Origin: an uncultured Prevotellaceae bacterium
Lineage (GTDB): Bacteria; Bacteroidota; Bacteroidia; Bacteroidales; Bacteroidaceae
Direction: 5' to 3'
Assembly: GCA_902775475.1 (NCBI GenBank)
Contig: CACYME010000015.1
Location: 1-64,000, forward strand
Length of the DNA: 64,000 bases
Shown one piece after another: positions 7,921 through 18,420 of the stretch (within the stretch, counting starts at the first letter, position 1; every line of letters begins with the position of its first letter). The translations under genes were made by a program, and so were the position numbers. The notes below the pieces were generated by a model. That model did no database searches. It was not told where the DNA came from and saw nothing but the letters and a program-made list of their open reading frames with translations.

Positions 7921-9510
7921 TCAGAACTCCGAGGTGAAGTGGAACTGCAGGTGCTTGAAGTCCTGCTGCGCCATCTGTAGCATATAGCCCGAGTCGGCCA
8001 GGAAGACATCCCTACCCTCTTTGTCCTTGGCCATATACTGGTACTTGCGCTTCTTGAACTGCTCCAGCTCCTCGTCATCGTCGCTGCTGATCCAGCAGGC
8101 CTTGTAGAGGTGGACAGACTCCCAGCGGCACTTGGCATTGTACTCGTTCTCCAGCCGGTACTGAATGACCTCAAACTGCAGCTGGCCCACGGTACCGATA
8201 ATCTTGCGGTTGTTGAACTGGTTCACAAACAGCTGAGCCACGCCTTCGTCCATCAGCTGGTCGATGCCCTTCTGCAGCTGCTTGGCCTTCATCGGGTCGT
8301 CGTTCTCGATATATTTGAACAGCTCTGGGGAGAAGGAGGGCAGGCCCCGGAAGTGGAGCTGCTCGCCCTCGGTGAGCGTGTCGCCAATCTTGAAGACACC
8401 GCCGGTGTCGGGCAGGCCGACGATGTCGCCCGGCCATGCCTCGTCGATGGTGCTCTTTCGCTGTGCCATGAACTGCGTGGGCGAGGTGAAGCGCATGGTC
8501 TTGCCCTGACGCACATGCAAATAGGGCACGTTGCGCTGGAACTTGCCTGAGCATACCTTACAGAAGGCGATGCACGAGCGGTGGTTCGGGTCGATGTTGG
8601 CCGTTATCTTGAAGATGAAGCCCGTGAACTTCTGCTCTTCGGGCTGCACGTCGCGCTCTTCGGCCTTGGTGGGACGCGGACTTGGGGCAATCTCCACGAA
8701 GCAGTTCAGCAGCTCTTGCACACCGAAGTTGTTCAGCGCCGAACCAAAGAATACGGGTGCTACCTCGGCAGCCCGATATGATTCCACGTCGAACTCGGGG
8801 TAGACGCCGTCAACCAGTTCCAAGTCCTCACGCAGTTTCTCGGCGTCACGCTCCCCTACCCTGCTGTCAAGCTCTTCGCTGTCGATGTTCACCTCCACCT
8901 TCTCCGTCACGCGCTGCTTGTCGGGGGTGAAGAGGTCGAGCTTCTGCTCGTAGATGTTATAGACGCCCTTGAACTTGGCCCCTTGATTGATGGGCCAGCT
9001 CAGCGGGCGAACACTGATTTCCAGTTCTTTTTCCAGCTCGTCGAGCAGGTCAAAAGGATCGCGGCCCTCGCGGTCCATCTTGTTGATGAAGATGATGACG
9101 GGCGTCTTCCTCATGCGGCAGACAGTCATCAGCTTCCTTGTCTGGGTCTCCACACCCTTGGCACCGTCGACCACGATGATGGCCGAGTCGACGGCCGTCA
9201 GCGTGCGAAATGTATCTTCTGCGAAGTCCTGGTGGCCCGGCGTGTCGAGGATGTTCACCTTGTACTCAATGTCCTTGCCGTCGGGCGTATAGTCGAACTC
9301 CATCACCGACGTCGACACCGAGATGCCGCGCTGCTTCTCAATGTCCATCCAGTCGCTGGTGGCGGTCTTCTTGATTTTATTGTTCTTCACTGCGCCAGCC
9401 ACCTGAATCTGTCCGCCGAAGAGCAGGAACTTTTCGGTCAGTGTGGTCTTACCGGCATCGGGGTGCGAAATAATCGCAAACGTTCTTCTTCTTTCTATCT
9501 CTTGATTCAT
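7921..9510 (-). CDS. prfC: Peptide chain release factor 3
   Basis: GTPase that recycles RF1/RF2 from the ribosome after termination. 529 residues from the ATG at 9510, normal for RF3. G-domain motifs: SHPDAGKTT (G1), the conserved RGISVS switch region, DTPGHQDF (G3) and [18 protein letters not shown] (G4, RF3-specific continuation). The C-terminal RF3 domain follows. The start at 9510 is preferred over the frame start at 9525 because its ATG overlaps the rfbD stop as ATGA, which indicates translational coupling. It is the last gene of the DUF4924-rfbD-prfC group and ends at a bidirectional terminator. Confidence 0.97.
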   Translation of the reverse strand: MNQEIERRRTFAIISHPDAGKTTLTEKFLLFGGQIQVAGAVKNNKIKKTATSDWMDIEKQRGISVSTSVMEFDYTPDGKDIEYKVNILDTPGHQDFAEDTFRTLTAVDSAIIVVDGAKGVETQTRKLMTVCRMRKTPVIIFINKMDREGRDPFDLLDELEKELEISVRPLSWPINQGAKFKGVYNIYEQKLDLFTPDKQRVTEKVEVNIDSEELDSRVGERDAEKLREDLELVDGVYPEFDVESYRAAEVAPVFFGSALNNFGVQELLNCFVEIAPSPRPTKAEERDVQPEEQKFTGFIFKITANIDPNHRSCIAFCKVCSGKFQRNVPYLHVRQGKTMRFTSPTQFMAQRKSTIDEAWPGDIVGLPDTGGVFKIGDTLTEGEQLHFRGLPSFSPELFKYIENDDPMKAKQLQKGIDQLMDEGVAQLFVNQFNNRKIIGTVGQLQFEVIQYRLENEYNAKCRWESVHLYKACWISSDDDEELEQFKKRKYQYMAKDKEGRDVFLADSGYMLQMAQQDFKHLQFHFTSEF

Positions 9511-10355
9511 AGTTTGGCAATGCACTCAGCTAACGACTCTTCCCAGTAGGGAATGTCGATGTTGTATGTCTGCTTGATTTTCGTCTTGTCGAGCACGCTG
9601 TAGTGCGGGCGTGCTGCCGGCGTGGGGTATTCGGCGGTGTGCAGCGGACGCACATGGCAGGTGGTGATGGCGGCCAGACGATGAATGGCTTTGGTGAAAT
9701 CGTACCAGGAGATAACGCCCTCGTTGCTAAAATGATAGATGCCGGGCCTTACACCCTTTTCTATGGCTGTGAAGATGGCTACGGCAAGGTCGCGGGCATA
9801 GGTGGGCGTGCCTATCTGGTCGAAAATGACGCCCAGCTCCTGACGCTCTTTGCCAAGCCGGATCATCGTCTTCACGAAGTTGTTGCCGAAGGTGCTGTAT
9901 AGCCATGCCGTGCGGATAATCATGGTGTGGCGACAGGCTCGCTGGGCCTCTTGCTCTCCAGCCAGCTTCGTGCGGCCATAGGTGCTATTGGGACATACGG
10001 GGTCGGTCTCCACATAGGGCACATGGTTGGTGCCGTCGAAGACGTAGTCGGTGGAAATCTGAATCATCCAGCCACCACGCTGCTCGATAGCAGCTGCCAG
10101 ATAGCCGGGAGCCGCCGTGTTCAACAAGGCGCAGAGCTGCTGGTTCTCCTCGGCCTTGTCGACAGCGGTGTAGGCAGCACAATTGACGATGCCGTCGATG
10201 GCGTTGTCGATGACATAGCGCTCTACCGCAGACTTGCTGGTGATGTCCAGCTCCTGCACGTCGGTGTTGAAATAGGTATGTCCAGCGTGCTGTTGTTCGA
10301 GCAACTGCATCTCGTTGCCCAGTTGGCCGTTACAGCCTGTTATCAGTATGTTCAT
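9507..10355 (-). CDS. rfbD: dTDP-4-dehydrorhamnose reductase
   Basis: NADPH-dependent final step of dTDP-L-rhamnose synthesis, feeding O-antigen or capsule assembly. 282 residues with the SDR/RmlD hallmarks: [12 protein letters not shown] nucleotide-binding loop at the N-terminus, ISTDYVFDG, and the YGRTKLAGE catalytic Tyr-Lys motif. The other rml genes are not in the window. The start lies 1 nt after the DUF4924 stop, and the stop overlaps the prfC start. Confidence 0.95.
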   Translation of the reverse strand: MNILITGCNGQLGNEMQLLEQQHAGHTYFNTDVQELDITSKSAVERYVIDNAIDGIVNCAAYTAVDKAEENQQLCALLNTAAPGYLAAAIEQRGGWMIQISTDYVFDGTNHVPYVETDPVCPNSTYGRTKLAGEQEAQRACRHTMIIRTAWLYSTFGNNFVKTMIRLGKERQELGVIFDQIGTPTYARDLAVAIFTAIEKGVRPGIYHFSNEGVISWYDFTKAIHRLAAITTCHVRPLHTAEYPTPAARPHYSVLDKTKIKQTYNIDIPYWEESLAECIAKL

Positions 10356-10356
10356 T

Positions 10357-10902
10357 TCAATCGAGTTTTAATCCTTCTTCCTTGTCTTGTTTGTAGTAGT
10401 CGCTCAGCATGCCGATGAAGGTGGAGATTTCCTTCACGGCGTGCTGCGTGTCGGGGGAAATGTCTTTCTTCTGCAAGCGAAGCATCATTACGCCGTAGAG
10501 GAGGTTCAGGCAGGTTTCAATCTCGCTCACCTCCTTCGAGCTTCCCTTGCTGCGGAGTTCCACAATGAAAGGCAGCACTTTATAATATGCCGAATTGTAG
10601 AATGGGAACTTGGGTGAGCTGAGCAGCTGCAAGTGCAGTTCCGACAGCAACTGCAGCGTGGTACGATTGATTTGCAGGTGGCCTTGCTCCCGGCAACCTT
10701 CCTCGTTCATCATGCGGATGAGGTTGCCATACCAGTCGATGAGCTCTTCCTTCTGCTCCTCGTCGTAGTCAAAGCGTTCCACGTATTCACGACGGATTCG
10801 TGGCAGCGAGCAGTTGAAAGCACGGATGGTGTCTTCCACCTGCCACATGTAGAGCAAATATTCGGCAATGTTCTTCTTGCGAAGTTCGTTGGCTATAAAC
10901 AC
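10357..10902 (-). CDS. DUF4924 family protein
   Basis: 181-residue, predominantly helical cytoplasmic protein with no signal peptide, recognised as the Bacteroidetes-restricted DUF4924 type (N-terminal MFIANELRKKNIAEYLLYMWQVED). Charged helices run throughout and there is no catalytic motif. Tight coupling to rfbD (1-nt gap) and prfC suggests co-transcription. Function is unknown. Confidence 0.7.
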   Translation of the reverse strand: MFIANELRKKNIAEYLLYMWQVEDTIRAFNCSLPRIRREYVERFDYDEEQKEELIDWYGNLIRMMNEEGCREQGHLQINRTTLQLLSELHLQLLSSPKFPFYNSAYYKVLPFIVELRSKGSSKEVSEIETCLNLLYGVMMLRLQKKDISPDTQHAVKEISTFIGMLSDYYKQDKEEGLKLD

Positions 10903-10907
10903 GGGGT

Positions 10908-10958
10908 GTTGAAGTGATAAGTGATGAGTGATAAGTGATAAGTGATGAGTGAAAAGTG
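10908..10958. repeat. Short tandem AGTGATRA repeat
   Basis: Five to six tandem 8-9 bp units of the type AGTGATAA/AGTGATGA fill almost the entire gap between the SASA esterase and the DUF4924 gene. No spacers, so not CRISPR. Variable copy number is plausible. Confidence 0.6.
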
Positions 10959-10959
10959 A

Positions 10960-12411
10960 TTACCAGTTGTCGGTGCGGAAGGGGAAGAGGGGCAGGTTGG
11001 CCCCGTTCACCACATTGCCGAGCTGGAAGTTGCGGAAACAGTAGCGAACGGCCACGGGATTCGGCACTTCGGGGCAGGTCAGCTTAATGGCCTCGTCCCA
11101 ATAGCCACCGCCCTGGCGCCAGAAGTGCTGGGCACGGGCAGGATGGAACACGCGGTCTTCGCCAGCCAGCTCAAAGCCCCGGATGTCTTCGAAGGGAGCA
11201 TCGCTGTGGTAGTTGTCCTGCAGGTGAATGTAGACCACATCGCCATCAATCTTCATGTCTTTATACGATGAACTCTTGTAGAGCACCTCGCTGAAGCCAT
11301 AGTCACGGTTCAGCGCAGTCCAAGCAAGGCGCTCGCCCACCTGCTGTTTTTGAGTGGGGTGAATCTGCGAGAACTCATAAGGATAAACGAGGTCATTGGT
11401 ACACACGATGGAACTATTGGGGATGATCTGTGCAGCCTTGAACTGCTGCTCACGGAGCTTTGGCCCCCAGTCGCCGTTTACGTCGCCATTCTCGTAAGGA
11501 GCTATCTGAACGAAATAGAAGGGTATTTCACCGAGTCCGAACTGCTGCCGCCACTGCTCCACGAGTAGCTTCAGGCGCTGCGAATACTGGTCGCCAGGGT
11601 CGCCCACGTTTGAGCAGCCCTGGTAGAAGAGAATGCCTTTCACGGTGTAGTTCAGGATGGGGTTGAACGTACCATTGCCCCAGAGGAGCGAGCGGTGATA
11701 GTCCATGGGCCACTTAGCGGCGATGGCAGCCGAGTCGGTGGGGTCGCTGGTATTTTTCTGCAAGTTCTCCTTCGTGAGCCAGCTCTCTACGCGCGAGCCG
11801 CCTTTGTTGGCCTCAATCAGTCCGATGGGAATGTCGAGTGCCTGATGCATCACCCGGGCGAAGAAATAGCCCGTAGCCGAAAAGTCACTCACCGTCTGAG
11901 GACCGCAGACACGCCATTCACACTGAGCATCTTCCTGTGGTTCTGTGCGCATGATGCTGGGTATCTTCACGCTGTGAACGGCTTTATGCTGCGCCGATTC
12001 TAACACCCACTGGTTGTATCCCTCAACGGGGCACTGCCAGAAGCCTTTCACGGGCATCTCCATGTTCGACTGGCCGGCGCAGACCCACACCTCGCCGCTA
12101 AGCACACCATTGATGGTCAGCGGCTCGCCGTCATCGAAAGTGATGGACAGCGGCTCATAAGACGCTTTAGGCGACTTCACCTTCACCAACCACTTACCGT
12201 CCTTGCCTGCCTTGACGCTCTGCACGTCCCGGCTCCATGAAGTAGACACCTTTACCAGCTTCCCAGCTGAAGCCCAGCCCCATAGGCGGACGTCCGTCTG
12301 CTGTTGAATTACCATGTTGTCGCCAATGAGATGGGGCAACCTTACCTTGGCCTGCGTGCTCATACCGATGGCAGCGGCGGCCAGCATCATCACTATTCGC
12401 TTCGTCTTCAT
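10960..12411 (-). CDS. SASA-family (sialate O-acetylesterase-like) carbohydrate esterase
   Basis: Secreted or periplasmic acetylesterase of 483 residues with an N-terminal signal peptide ending near AQA (about residue 21). A beta-sandwich-like N-terminal region precedes the SGNH-type catalytic domain. The nucleophile Ser115 lies in CAGQSNMEMP, and the His of IHPTQKQQVGERLA near residue 352 completes the likely triad. Members deacetylate sialic acids, xylan or pectic sugars. Here it follows the CE12 gene by 25 bp, which favours a plant-glycan substrate by inference. The database name sialate O-acetylesterase should not be read literally. Confidence 0.82.
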   Translation of the reverse strand: MKTKRIVMMLAAAAIGMSTQAKVRLPHLIGDNMVIQQQTDVRLWGWASAGKLVKVSTSWSRDVQSVKAGKDGKWLVKVKSPKASYEPLSITFDDGEPLTINGVLSGEVWVCAGQSNMEMPVKGFWQCPVEGYNQWVLESAQHKAVHSVKIPSIMRTEPQEDAQCEWRVCGPQTVSDFSATGYFFARVMHQALDIPIGLIEANKGGSRVESWLTKENLQKNTSDPTDSAAIAAKWPMDYHRSLLWGNGTFNPILNYTVKGILFYQGCSNVGDPGDQYSQRLKLLVEQWRQQFGLGEIPFYFVQIAPYENGDVNGDWGPKLREQQFKAAQIIPNSSIVCTNDLVYPYEFSQIHPTQKQQVGERLAWTALNRDYGFSEVLYKSSSYKDMKIDGDVVYIHLQDNYHSDAPFEDIRGFELAGEDRVFHPARAQHFWRQGGGYWDEAIKLTCPEVPNPVAVRYCFRNFQLGNVVNGANLPLFPFRTDNW

Positions 12412-12436
12412 AATCTTGCTTCTGTCTATTCTGAGT

Positions 12437-13450
12437 TTACTCCCATGCAGCGCCTTCCCGAAGAATGATGTTGACCTTCGACTTCTTGGGAAGCGTTGGC
12501 TTCTGCCACGTTCCGCCCAGCACCTGAATGGTCGTCTCGGCCTTCGATGAGGCGAGAGCGGCTCTTACGGCCTCGTCGAGCGAGAGATAGTCGCCCCTAC
12601 CCTGCTGGTCGACGGTGATGTCGGCCTCCACGCGATACCTCGTCAGCAAGGGCACTTCCTGACAGATGGCATCGGCCAGCAGGCGGGCCACCACGTGCGC
12701 TCCATAAACATTATAGTGAGTATTGTCCTGACGGCCCTTGGGCACGCTGGGTTCCTCGTCGGGCAGGAACCACATGTGCAGCTTCTTCGAGGCCTCCGTT
12801 CCCAGCCCCTGTTCCAAGTCGTGGGTAATCTGGTTGGCATCCACGAAGAGACAATTCATGCGCTTTGCCACGTCGCGGGGAGCCACCCGATAAAGTCCAT
12901 GCGTGTCGATGAGCGAGTCGCCTTCAATCATCTTCACGCCGTCCTTGAAGGTCTGCGTGCGCAGTTTCTCGTCATCGTCGTTGGCCGTTGCCTCGACGAA
13001 GAAGTTGCGGCGCACCACGCAGTTCATCAGGATGGGTATCCCGCCATGCTCACGGGTCTCTCGCACGTACTTGGCCAGATTGTAGTCGAACGTTGAGCCT
13101 GGGTCGGTGTGGCGGTCGGCCGGTGCCTTCTCGTCATTATGGCCAAACTGGATGATGACATAGTCGCCAGGCTTCATCTTCTCCAGCACTTTGTCCCAGC
13201 GCCCCTCGTTCAAGAAAGACAGCGACGAGCGACCGTTAACGGCGTGATTGTCAACGTGTACAAACTCCGGGTCAAAGTAGCACTGCAAGGCCATCCCCCA
13301 CCCTCTTTCTTTGTTTCCCTTGTCGATTCCACTCTTGTTGGCGGCTGTGGAATCGCCAATGATGAAGATGGTGGTGACGGTGTCCTCACGGGCAGCTGGC
13401 AGCAGGAGCAGGGCCAGCAGGAGCAGGGAAAAATAATTCAGTCTGTTCAT
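12437..13450 (-). CDS. CE12 rhamnogalacturonan acetylesterase with truncated pectinesterase-like tail
   Basis: Secreted SGNH hydrolase removing acetyl groups from rhamnogalacturonan. Signal peptide in residues 1-20. Catalytic blocks: Ser34 in IIGDSTA, Gly73 in VNGRSS, Asn105 in FGHND, and Asp242/His245 in QDNTHYN. After residue 275 comes a segment resembling the first strands of a CE8 pectin methylesterase ([18 protein letters not shown], then a [10 protein letters not shown] strand); it stops at residue 337 and lacks the catalytic Asp motifs. The ATG overlaps the hisS stop as ATGA, indicating coupling. The CE12 assignment is confident; the CE8 remnant is an inference from motif resemblance. 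Confidence 0.85.
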   Translation of the reverse strand: MNRLNYFSLLLLALLLLPAAREDTVTTIFIIGDSTAANKSGIDKGNKERGWGMALQCYFDPEFVHVDNHAVNGRSSLSFLNEGRWDKVLEKMKPGDYVIIQFGHNDEKAPADRHTDPGSTFDYNLAKYVRETREHGGIPILMNCVVRRNFFVEATANDDDEKLRTQTFKDGVKMIEGDSLIDTHGLYRVAPRDVAKRMNCLFVDANQITHDLEQGLGTEASKKLHMWFLPDEEPSVPKGRQDNTHYNVYGAHVVARLLADAICQEVPLLTRYRVEADITVDQQGRGDYLSLDEAVRAALASSKAETTIQVLGGTWQKPTLPKKSKVNIILREGAAWE

Positions 13451-14808
13451 CTGATTCGCTCAATCAATTCTTCTGTAGTGACGAGCATCTGTTCGCCGGT
13501 TGCCATGTTCTTCAGCGTCAGTTTCCCCTTGGCTATCTCGTTGTCGCCAGCCAGCACCACGAAGGGAATCTGCTTGGCGTTGGCATAAGCCATCTGCTTC
13601 TTCATCTTGGCAGTGTCGGGGAAGAGCTCTGCACGGATGCCAGACTGGCGCACCTTTGCCACCACGGGCAAACAGTAGGCCGTCTCCTTCTCGCCGAAGT
13701 TGATGAACAGCACCCGGCTGGTCTGCAACGAGCCTTCAGGATAGAGGTTGAGCGCATCGAGCACATCATAGATGCGATCTACGCCGAACGAGATGCCCAC
13801 CCCCGAAAGGCCAGGCATGCCAAAAATGCCCGTCAGATTGTCATAGCGGCCTCCTCCAGAGATACTTCCCATGGGCGTATCGAGGGCTTTCACCTCGAAG
13901 ATGGCACCCGTGTAGTAGTTCAGGCCGCGGGCAAGGGTCAGGTCGAGCTGCATCTCGTTTTTCATGTCGAGCTGCTTCAGCGTGTTCAGAATGAAGCGCG
14001 TCTCCTCCACGCCCTTCAGCCCCGTCTCGCTGTCCTTCAGCACTTTGGCAATGGTGTCGAGTTTCTCGTCGTTGGTGCCTTCGAGCAGGATGATGGGCTG
14101 CAGTTTCTCTATCTGCTCTTCCGAAAGGCCCTCCTGTCGCAGTTCGGCGTTCACGTTGTCAATGCCTATTTTGTCGAGCTTGTCGATGGCCACGGTGATA
14201 TCCACAATCTTGTCGGCAGCGCCAATCACCTCAGCAATTCCAGAGAGAATCTTGCGGTTATTAATCTTAATCTGCACACGCACGCTGAGCTGCGAGAACA
14301 CCGTGTCCTCTATCTGCATCAGCTCCACCTCGTTTAGTAGTGAGTCGCTGCCCACCACGTCGCCGTCGAACTGATAGAACTCGCGGTAGCGGCCTTTCTG
14401 CGGACGGTCGGCACGCCAGACGGGCTGTACCTGATAGCGCTTGAAGGGCAGCTGCAGCTCCTCGCGGTGCATCACCACATAGCGGGCGAAGGGCACGGTG
14501 AGGTCGTAGCGCAGACCTTTCTCGCAGAAGCGCGAGGCCAGGTGCAGGGCGTTGCGGCCGTTCAGCTCCTCGTCGGAGGTCTTAGCCAGGAAGTCGCCGC
14601 TGTTCAGAATCTTGAAGAGCAGCTTGTCGCCCTCCTCGCCATACTTGCCCATCAGCGTCTGCAGCGTCTCCTGGGCTGGCGTCTCAATCTGTTGGAAGCC
14701 ATAGAGCTCATAGACCTTACGGATGGTGTTCAGGATATAGTTGCGCTTAGCCATCTCCATGGGGCCGAAGTCGCGCGTTCCCTTGGGTATACTGGGTTTA
14801 TTTGCCAT
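13447..14808 (-). CDS. hisS: Histidine-tRNA ligase
   Basis: Class II synthetase of 453 residues charging tRNA-His. [12 protein letters not shown] (motif 1 region), the YRQ-type [27 protein letters not shown] motif 2, and [15 protein letters not shown] with GGRYDNL (histidine-binding) are clear. The C-terminal anticodon-binding domain ends in EELIERIR. The start overlaps the end of purA by 11 bp and the stop overlaps the CE12 start, so it lies in the middle of a coupled gene series. Confidence 0.97.
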   Translation of the reverse strand: MANKPSIPKGTRDFGPMEMAKRNYILNTIRKVYELYGFQQIETPAQETLQTLMGKYGEEGDKLLFKILNSGDFLAKTSDEELNGRNALHLASRFCEKGLRYDLTVPFARYVVMHREELQLPFKRYQVQPVWRADRPQKGRYREFYQFDGDVVGSDSLLNEVELMQIEDTVFSQLSVRVQIKINNRKILSGIAEVIGAADKIVDITVAIDKLDKIGIDNVNAELRQEGLSEEQIEKLQPIILLEGTNDEKLDTIAKVLKDSETGLKGVEETRFILNTLKQLDMKNEMQLDLTLARGLNYYTGAIFEVKALDTPMGSISGGGRYDNLTGIFGMPGLSGVGISFGVDRIYDVLDALNLYPEGSLQTSRVLFINFGEKETAYCLPVVAKVRQSGIRAELFPDTAKMKKQMAYANAKQIPFVVLAGDNEIAKGKLTLKNMATGEQMLVTTEELIERIR

Positions 14809-16075
14809 TTCTCAGGATGGTTTGTTCACGGTCGGGGCCAATGCTGATGATGGTGATGGGCGTCTCAAGCTCTTGCTCGAGGAAGGCGATGTAGTCGCGG
14901 AACTGCTGCGGGAACTCCTCCTCGCTGGTGAAGTGCGTCATGTCGGTCTTCCAGCCGGGAAGCTCATGGTAGATGGGTTCAATCCCTTCTTCAATGTTAT
15001 AGGGGAAGTCCTTGATTTCCTGTCCGTTCTGGCGATAGGCAACGCAGGCCTTGATGGTGTCGAATTGGTCGAGCACATCGCTTTTCATCATGATGAGCTT
15101 CGTCACGCCGTTCACCATGATGCTGTAGCGCAGGGCCACCAAGTCGATCCATCCGCAGCGGCGCTCACGCCCTGTCACGGCACCATACTCGTGGCCGAGG
15201 TCGCGGATGCGTTTGCCCGTCTCGTCGAACAGCTCGGTGGGGAAAGGCCCGGCGCCCACACGGGTGCAATAGGCCTTCATGATGCCATAGACCTCGCCGA
15301 TGCGGTTCGGGCCGATGCCCAGGCCTGTGCAGGCCCCGGCACAAATGGTGTTGCTCGACGTCACGAAGGGATAGCTGCCGAAGTCTACGTCGAGCATCGT
15401 GCCCTGGGCGCCCTCGCAGAGCACGCTCTTGCCCTGGCTGAGCAGCCCGTTCAGCTCATGCTCCGAATCGACGATAGGGAACTGGCGCAGATACGCCACG
15501 CCCTCCATCCAGCGCTTCTCCACCTCGGCAATGTCGTAGTCGAAGTTCAGCGATTTCAGGATGGCCTCATGGCGGGCCTTCGCAGCGGCATATTTCTCCT
15601 CGAAGTTCTCGAGGATGTCGCCCACGCGCAGGCCCGTGCGGCTCACCTTGTCGGTATACGTGGGGCCGATGCCCTTGCCCGTGGTGCCCACCTTGTTCTT
15701 GCCCTTCTGTGCCTCGTAGGCAGCGTCGAGCACGCGGTGCGTGGGCATGATGAGATGAGCCTTCTTCGAGATGTGCAGGCGCTCGCGCAGCGGGTGTCCG
15801 CTCTGCTCCAGCGCCTTCGCCTCGTCCATGAACAGGTCCGGGGCCAGCACCACGCCGTTGCCGATGATGTTCACCTTGTCGCCCTGGAAGATGCCCGACG
15901 GGATGCTCCTCAGCACATACTTCTGGCCCTCGAACTCCAGCGTGTGGCCAGCATTGGGGCCACCCTGAAAACGCGCCACCACATCATAGCGCGGGGTAAG
16001 CACGTCGACCACCTTACCCTTGCCTTCGTCGCCCCACTGAAGCCCCAGCAGGACGTCCACTTTTCCTTTATTCAT
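14798..16075 (-). CDS. purA: Adenylosuccinate synthetase
   Basis: GTP-dependent first committed step from IMP to AMP. 425 residues, normal length. Signature sequences: [17 protein letters not shown] at the N-terminus, [43 protein letters not shown] and the C-terminal [11 protein letters not shown] overlaps the fur stop as ATGA, so translation is probably coupled to fur. Confidence 0.98.
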   Translation of the reverse strand: MNKGKVDVLLGLQWGDEGKGKVVDVLTPRYDVVARFQGGPNAGHTLEFEGQKYVLRSIPSGIFQGDKVNIIGNGVVLAPDLFMDEAKALEQSGHPLRERLHISKKAHLIMPTHRVLDAAYEAQKGKNKVGTTGKGIGPTYTDKVSRTGLRVGDILENFEEKYAAAKARHEAILKSLNFDYDIAEVEKRWMEGVAYLRQFPIVDSEHELNGLLSQGKSVLCEGAQGTMLDVDFGSYPFVTSSNTICAGACTGLGIGPNRIGEVYGIMKAYCTRVGAGPFPTELFDETGKRIRDLGHEYGAVTGRERRCGWIDLVALRYSIMVNGVTKLIMMKSDVLDQFDTIKACVAYRQNGQEIKDFPYNIEEGIEPIYHELPGWKTDMTHFTSEEEFPQQFRDYIAFLEQELETPITIISIGPDREQTILRNGK

Positions 16076-16566
16076 TTTTCAATCGAGTTTTTTTTGTTCT
16101 TCCTTGTTATCACTCCCTGGCAGGTGGAGCAGATGCCGTAGATGTAGAGCGAGTAGCCGTCCTTGCGGAATCGCTTCAGGTGCATCTGCTCGATGGCCTG
16201 CGTAATCTCCGGCGACTTCACCTCGGTCACCTTTCCGCACACCGTGCAAATCTGGTGGCAGTGGCTGTCGCCGGCATAGCACGCCTCATACTTCGTGGTG
16301 CCCTGGAAGCGGTGGCGGATGACCAGCCGCAGCTCCATGAACAGGTTCAGCGTGTTGTAGAGCGTGGCACGCGACACGGGGAAACGCTCGTCGGCCGACA
16401 GCCGCTGGCCCAGCTCGTCGAGCGTGAAGTGGCCGTCCATGCCGTACACGGCACGCAATATCGCATAGCGCTCTGGCGTCTTGCGATGATTGTTCATCTG
16501 CAAGTAATTGTCCAGTATGCGCTCCACGGCCTGGAGCACATCTGCATTCTTTTCATTCGTCTTCAT
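16072..16566 (-). CDS. fur: Fur-family metal-responsive transcriptional regulator
   Basis: Dimeric repressor sensing Fe2+ or a related metal. 164 residues: N-terminal winged helix with recognition segment PVSRATLYNTLNLF (about 63-76), then the dimerisation domain with the HCHQICTVCGKV metal site (Cys107, Cys110) and a second CxxC at Cys146/Cys149. The start at 16566 is chosen because the -7 box TAATTTTG lies at 16578-16585 and the longer frame (16614) would begin upstream of it. PerR, Zur and Fur cannot be separated by sequence alone. First gene of the fur-purA-hisS-CE12-SASA series. Confidence 0.9.
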   Translation of the reverse strand: MKTNEKNADVLQAVERILDNYLQMNNHRKTPERYAILRAVYGMDGHFTLDELGQRLSADERFPVSRATLYNTLNLFMELRLVIRHRFQGTTKYEACYAGDSHCHQICTVCGKVTEVKSPEITQAIEQMHLKRFRKDGYSLYIYGICSTCQGVITRKNKKNSIEK

Positions 16567-16577
16567 AAACCAAGTCG

Positions 16578-16585
16578 CAAAATTA
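16578..16585 (-). promoter_or_regulatory. -7 promoter box of fur
   Basis: TAATTTTG on the minus strand, only 11 nt before the fur ATG. It implies a very short leader and fixes the fur start. Confidence 0.6.
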
Positions 16586-16788
16586 ATCAAAAGTTGGCAG
16601 TTTACGGCCATCACACTCCACCTTTTTGCTAAACCTTAATTTTTTTTAACGACATCAGTACTAATGGGTAACTACTCAGTCATTCTCCGTTAGTCGGCCT
16701 ATCGCCTCAAAATCGTAAAAAAATGAATCAGAAAAACATCAAAGGCTGCGCCAGGCGGGGGGACTTTTTCTTTTTGGATTAATATTTA

Positions 16789-16985
16789 GGCAATGATATA
16801 GTAGTTGATCAATTTGTGCGCAGCTCCCCCTCCGCTGTTCTTAGGAGGGAAGTCAGCGGGCGCTGCCATTGTTTTTCCCGCCCGCTGCCATTATTGGCAG
16901 CGGCCGCTGCCAATATCGTCCCCGTCCGCTGCCAACGGAAAAGGTTTTTCCTCTCATCCCTGCTGTTGTGGGGAAGCGAGGGCAC
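16789..16985 (-). repeat. MITE-like repeat, copy A (truncated)
   Basis: GGCAATGATATAG at 16789-16801 matches the terminal inverted repeat of copy B at 61323-61605. The following ~190 bp aligns in inverted orientation with that copy: the ATTTGTGC and AGCTCCCCC block, GGCAGC/GCTGCC palindromes including TTGGCAGCGGCCGCTGCCAA, and CTGTTGTGGGGAAGCGAG. An internal ~50-bp stretch and the second terminal repeat of copy B are absent, so this copy looks truncated. It occupies the spacer between fur and the beta-helix lipoprotein gene. Open frames across it are not credible genes. Confidence 0.75.
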
Positions 16986-17031
16986 TTTGGAACTGAAGTC
17001 GTTCAACTCTCAACACCCAACTCTCAGCAAT

Positions 17032-18420
17032 TTAGTAGCATCCCAGTCCTTGTGCGGTGGAGAGCGAGTCGAGATGGAAGTCGTAGATGAGGTTCTTCTC
17101 GTCGATGAGGCGGAAGTGCTTCTTGCCCTGCATGGAGTCGGCAGGCACCTTCCACTCCCAGCGGATGCCGACGAAGTTGACGGTGTCGGGGACCTGTCGG
17201 TGGGTGTCGGCGTCGGTGACGCGGACGGTGTCGGTGCGCAGGAGGGAGTTCTCGAAATGGTAGTTGAAGAGCGTGACGGAGTCGTCGGCAAGAGCCTCGC
17301 CCATGACGACGTCTTCGTCATAGCCGGTAACGATGCTGTTGGTCATCGTCATCACTTCGAGGGGATAGGGATAGCTGCCGTGGAAGTTGGTGAAGCGGAG
17401 GGCGGCGCCGCGCTGTGCGGTGAAGGGATAGAACTGTGCCAGGGTGCAGCGGTCGATGATGGCAGCTCCACCATGGATGGCCACGCAGTCACCCTGGGTG
17501 TTGGTGAACTGGCAGCGCAACAAGCCGAGCCACGAGTTGAAGGCCTGCAGGCCATGGCCGGCACAGTTGTGGACGACGGAGCCCTCCATGTAGAGCCGCT
17601 GGAGGTCGGTGCGCAGCTCGGCGGAGTCGCAGACGATGCCATGTTCGGCATTGCGTATTTCGGTATCTATCAGCCGATTGCTGTAAGACGAGGGGAAGAT
17701 GTGGAGCCCTCGCCACTGGCCGCTGACGCGGTCGTAGGGAAGATAGCTGAACATGTGGTCGAGGCGGTCGCCGCGAAGCACGGCGCTGTCGGCAAGGAGC
17801 GTACCGTAGACGTCGAGGCCGGCCTTGTCGTGGAAAAAGAGCGTGGTGTGGCGCAGCGTGAGGGTGGCAGCGCTGTCAACACGCATACCCCGGCGGATGA
17901 CGATGGGCGTGGCGCTCTGTATCAGGCTGTCGCGGCCGACGATGATGCTGTCGGCGAGCAGGGCATCCCAGGCGTGGGCCCAGAGTGTGACGTGCTGCTG
18001 GACGCCGCTCTCGAGGGTGAAGAGCAGCTGGTCTTCCACGAGCTGGGGCGCCAGCTGCTGCGTCGGCGGGGCCGTCAGCTCGACAAACACGCGGATGCTG
18101 TCGCCCTTGCGCACTTCGAGGCCTGTGACCACTGAGCCCCGTGAGTTGTCGAGGTAGGAGCCATCGACGTTGACGCGGAAGCCCGTCTGGTTGCCCCTGC
18201 GCAGGCGCACGCTCTCTAAGCGGAGTCCGCTGGCGGAGCGGTTGTAGACCCAGAAGTCGTAGGTGCGCGACCCCACGTTAGTGAAGACGGTGTCCATCTT
18301 CACGGAATCGGCAGAGAAGGCCAGCCGGGCGGTGGGCGACGTGGTGAACTTGTCGTCGTCGGAGCAGGCGGCGATGGCTAATATGCTGAAGAGCAAATAT
18401 AAAAAAGTCCGTTTCATCAT
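17032..18420 (-). CDS. Outer-membrane-type lipoprotein with right-handed beta-helix repeats
   Basis: 462-residue lipoprotein, Cys19 in IAACSDDD. After an N-terminal beta-sandwich-like region (about 30-150) the protein runs through parallel beta-helix coils (about 155-380). There, polar and small residues alternate: RGMRVDSAATLTLRHTTLFFHDKAGLDVYGTLLADSAVL and similar rungs. Such folds occur in pectate lyases and adhesins, but I see no catalytic residues that define a family. The ATG-ATG start lies in the loop of a terminator-like hairpin (18404-18437) downstream of rubrerythrin. Function unknown. Confidence 0.65.
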   Translation of the reverse strand: MMKRTFLYLLFSILAIAACSDDDKFTTSPTARLAFSADSVKMDTVFTNVGSRTYDFWVYNRSASGLRLESVRLRRGNQTGFRVNVDGSYLDNSRGSVVTGLEVRKGDSIRVFVELTAPPTQQLAPQLVEDQLLFTLESGVQQHVTLWAHAWDALLADSIIVGRDSLIQSATPIVIRRGMRVDSAATLTLRHTTLFFHDKAGLDVYGTLLADSAVLRGDRLDHMFSYLPYDRVSGQWRGLHIFPSSYSNRLIDTEIRNAEHGIVCDSAELRTDLQRLYMEGSVVHNCAGHGLQAFNSWLGLLRCQFTNTQGDCVAIHGGAAIIDRCTLAQFYPFTAQRGAALRFTNFHGSYPYPLEVMTMTNSIVTGYDEDVVMGEALADDSVTLFNYHFENSLLRTDTVRVTDADTHRQVPDTVNFVGIRWEWKVPADSMQGKKHFRLIDEKNLIYDFHLDSLSTAQGLGCY

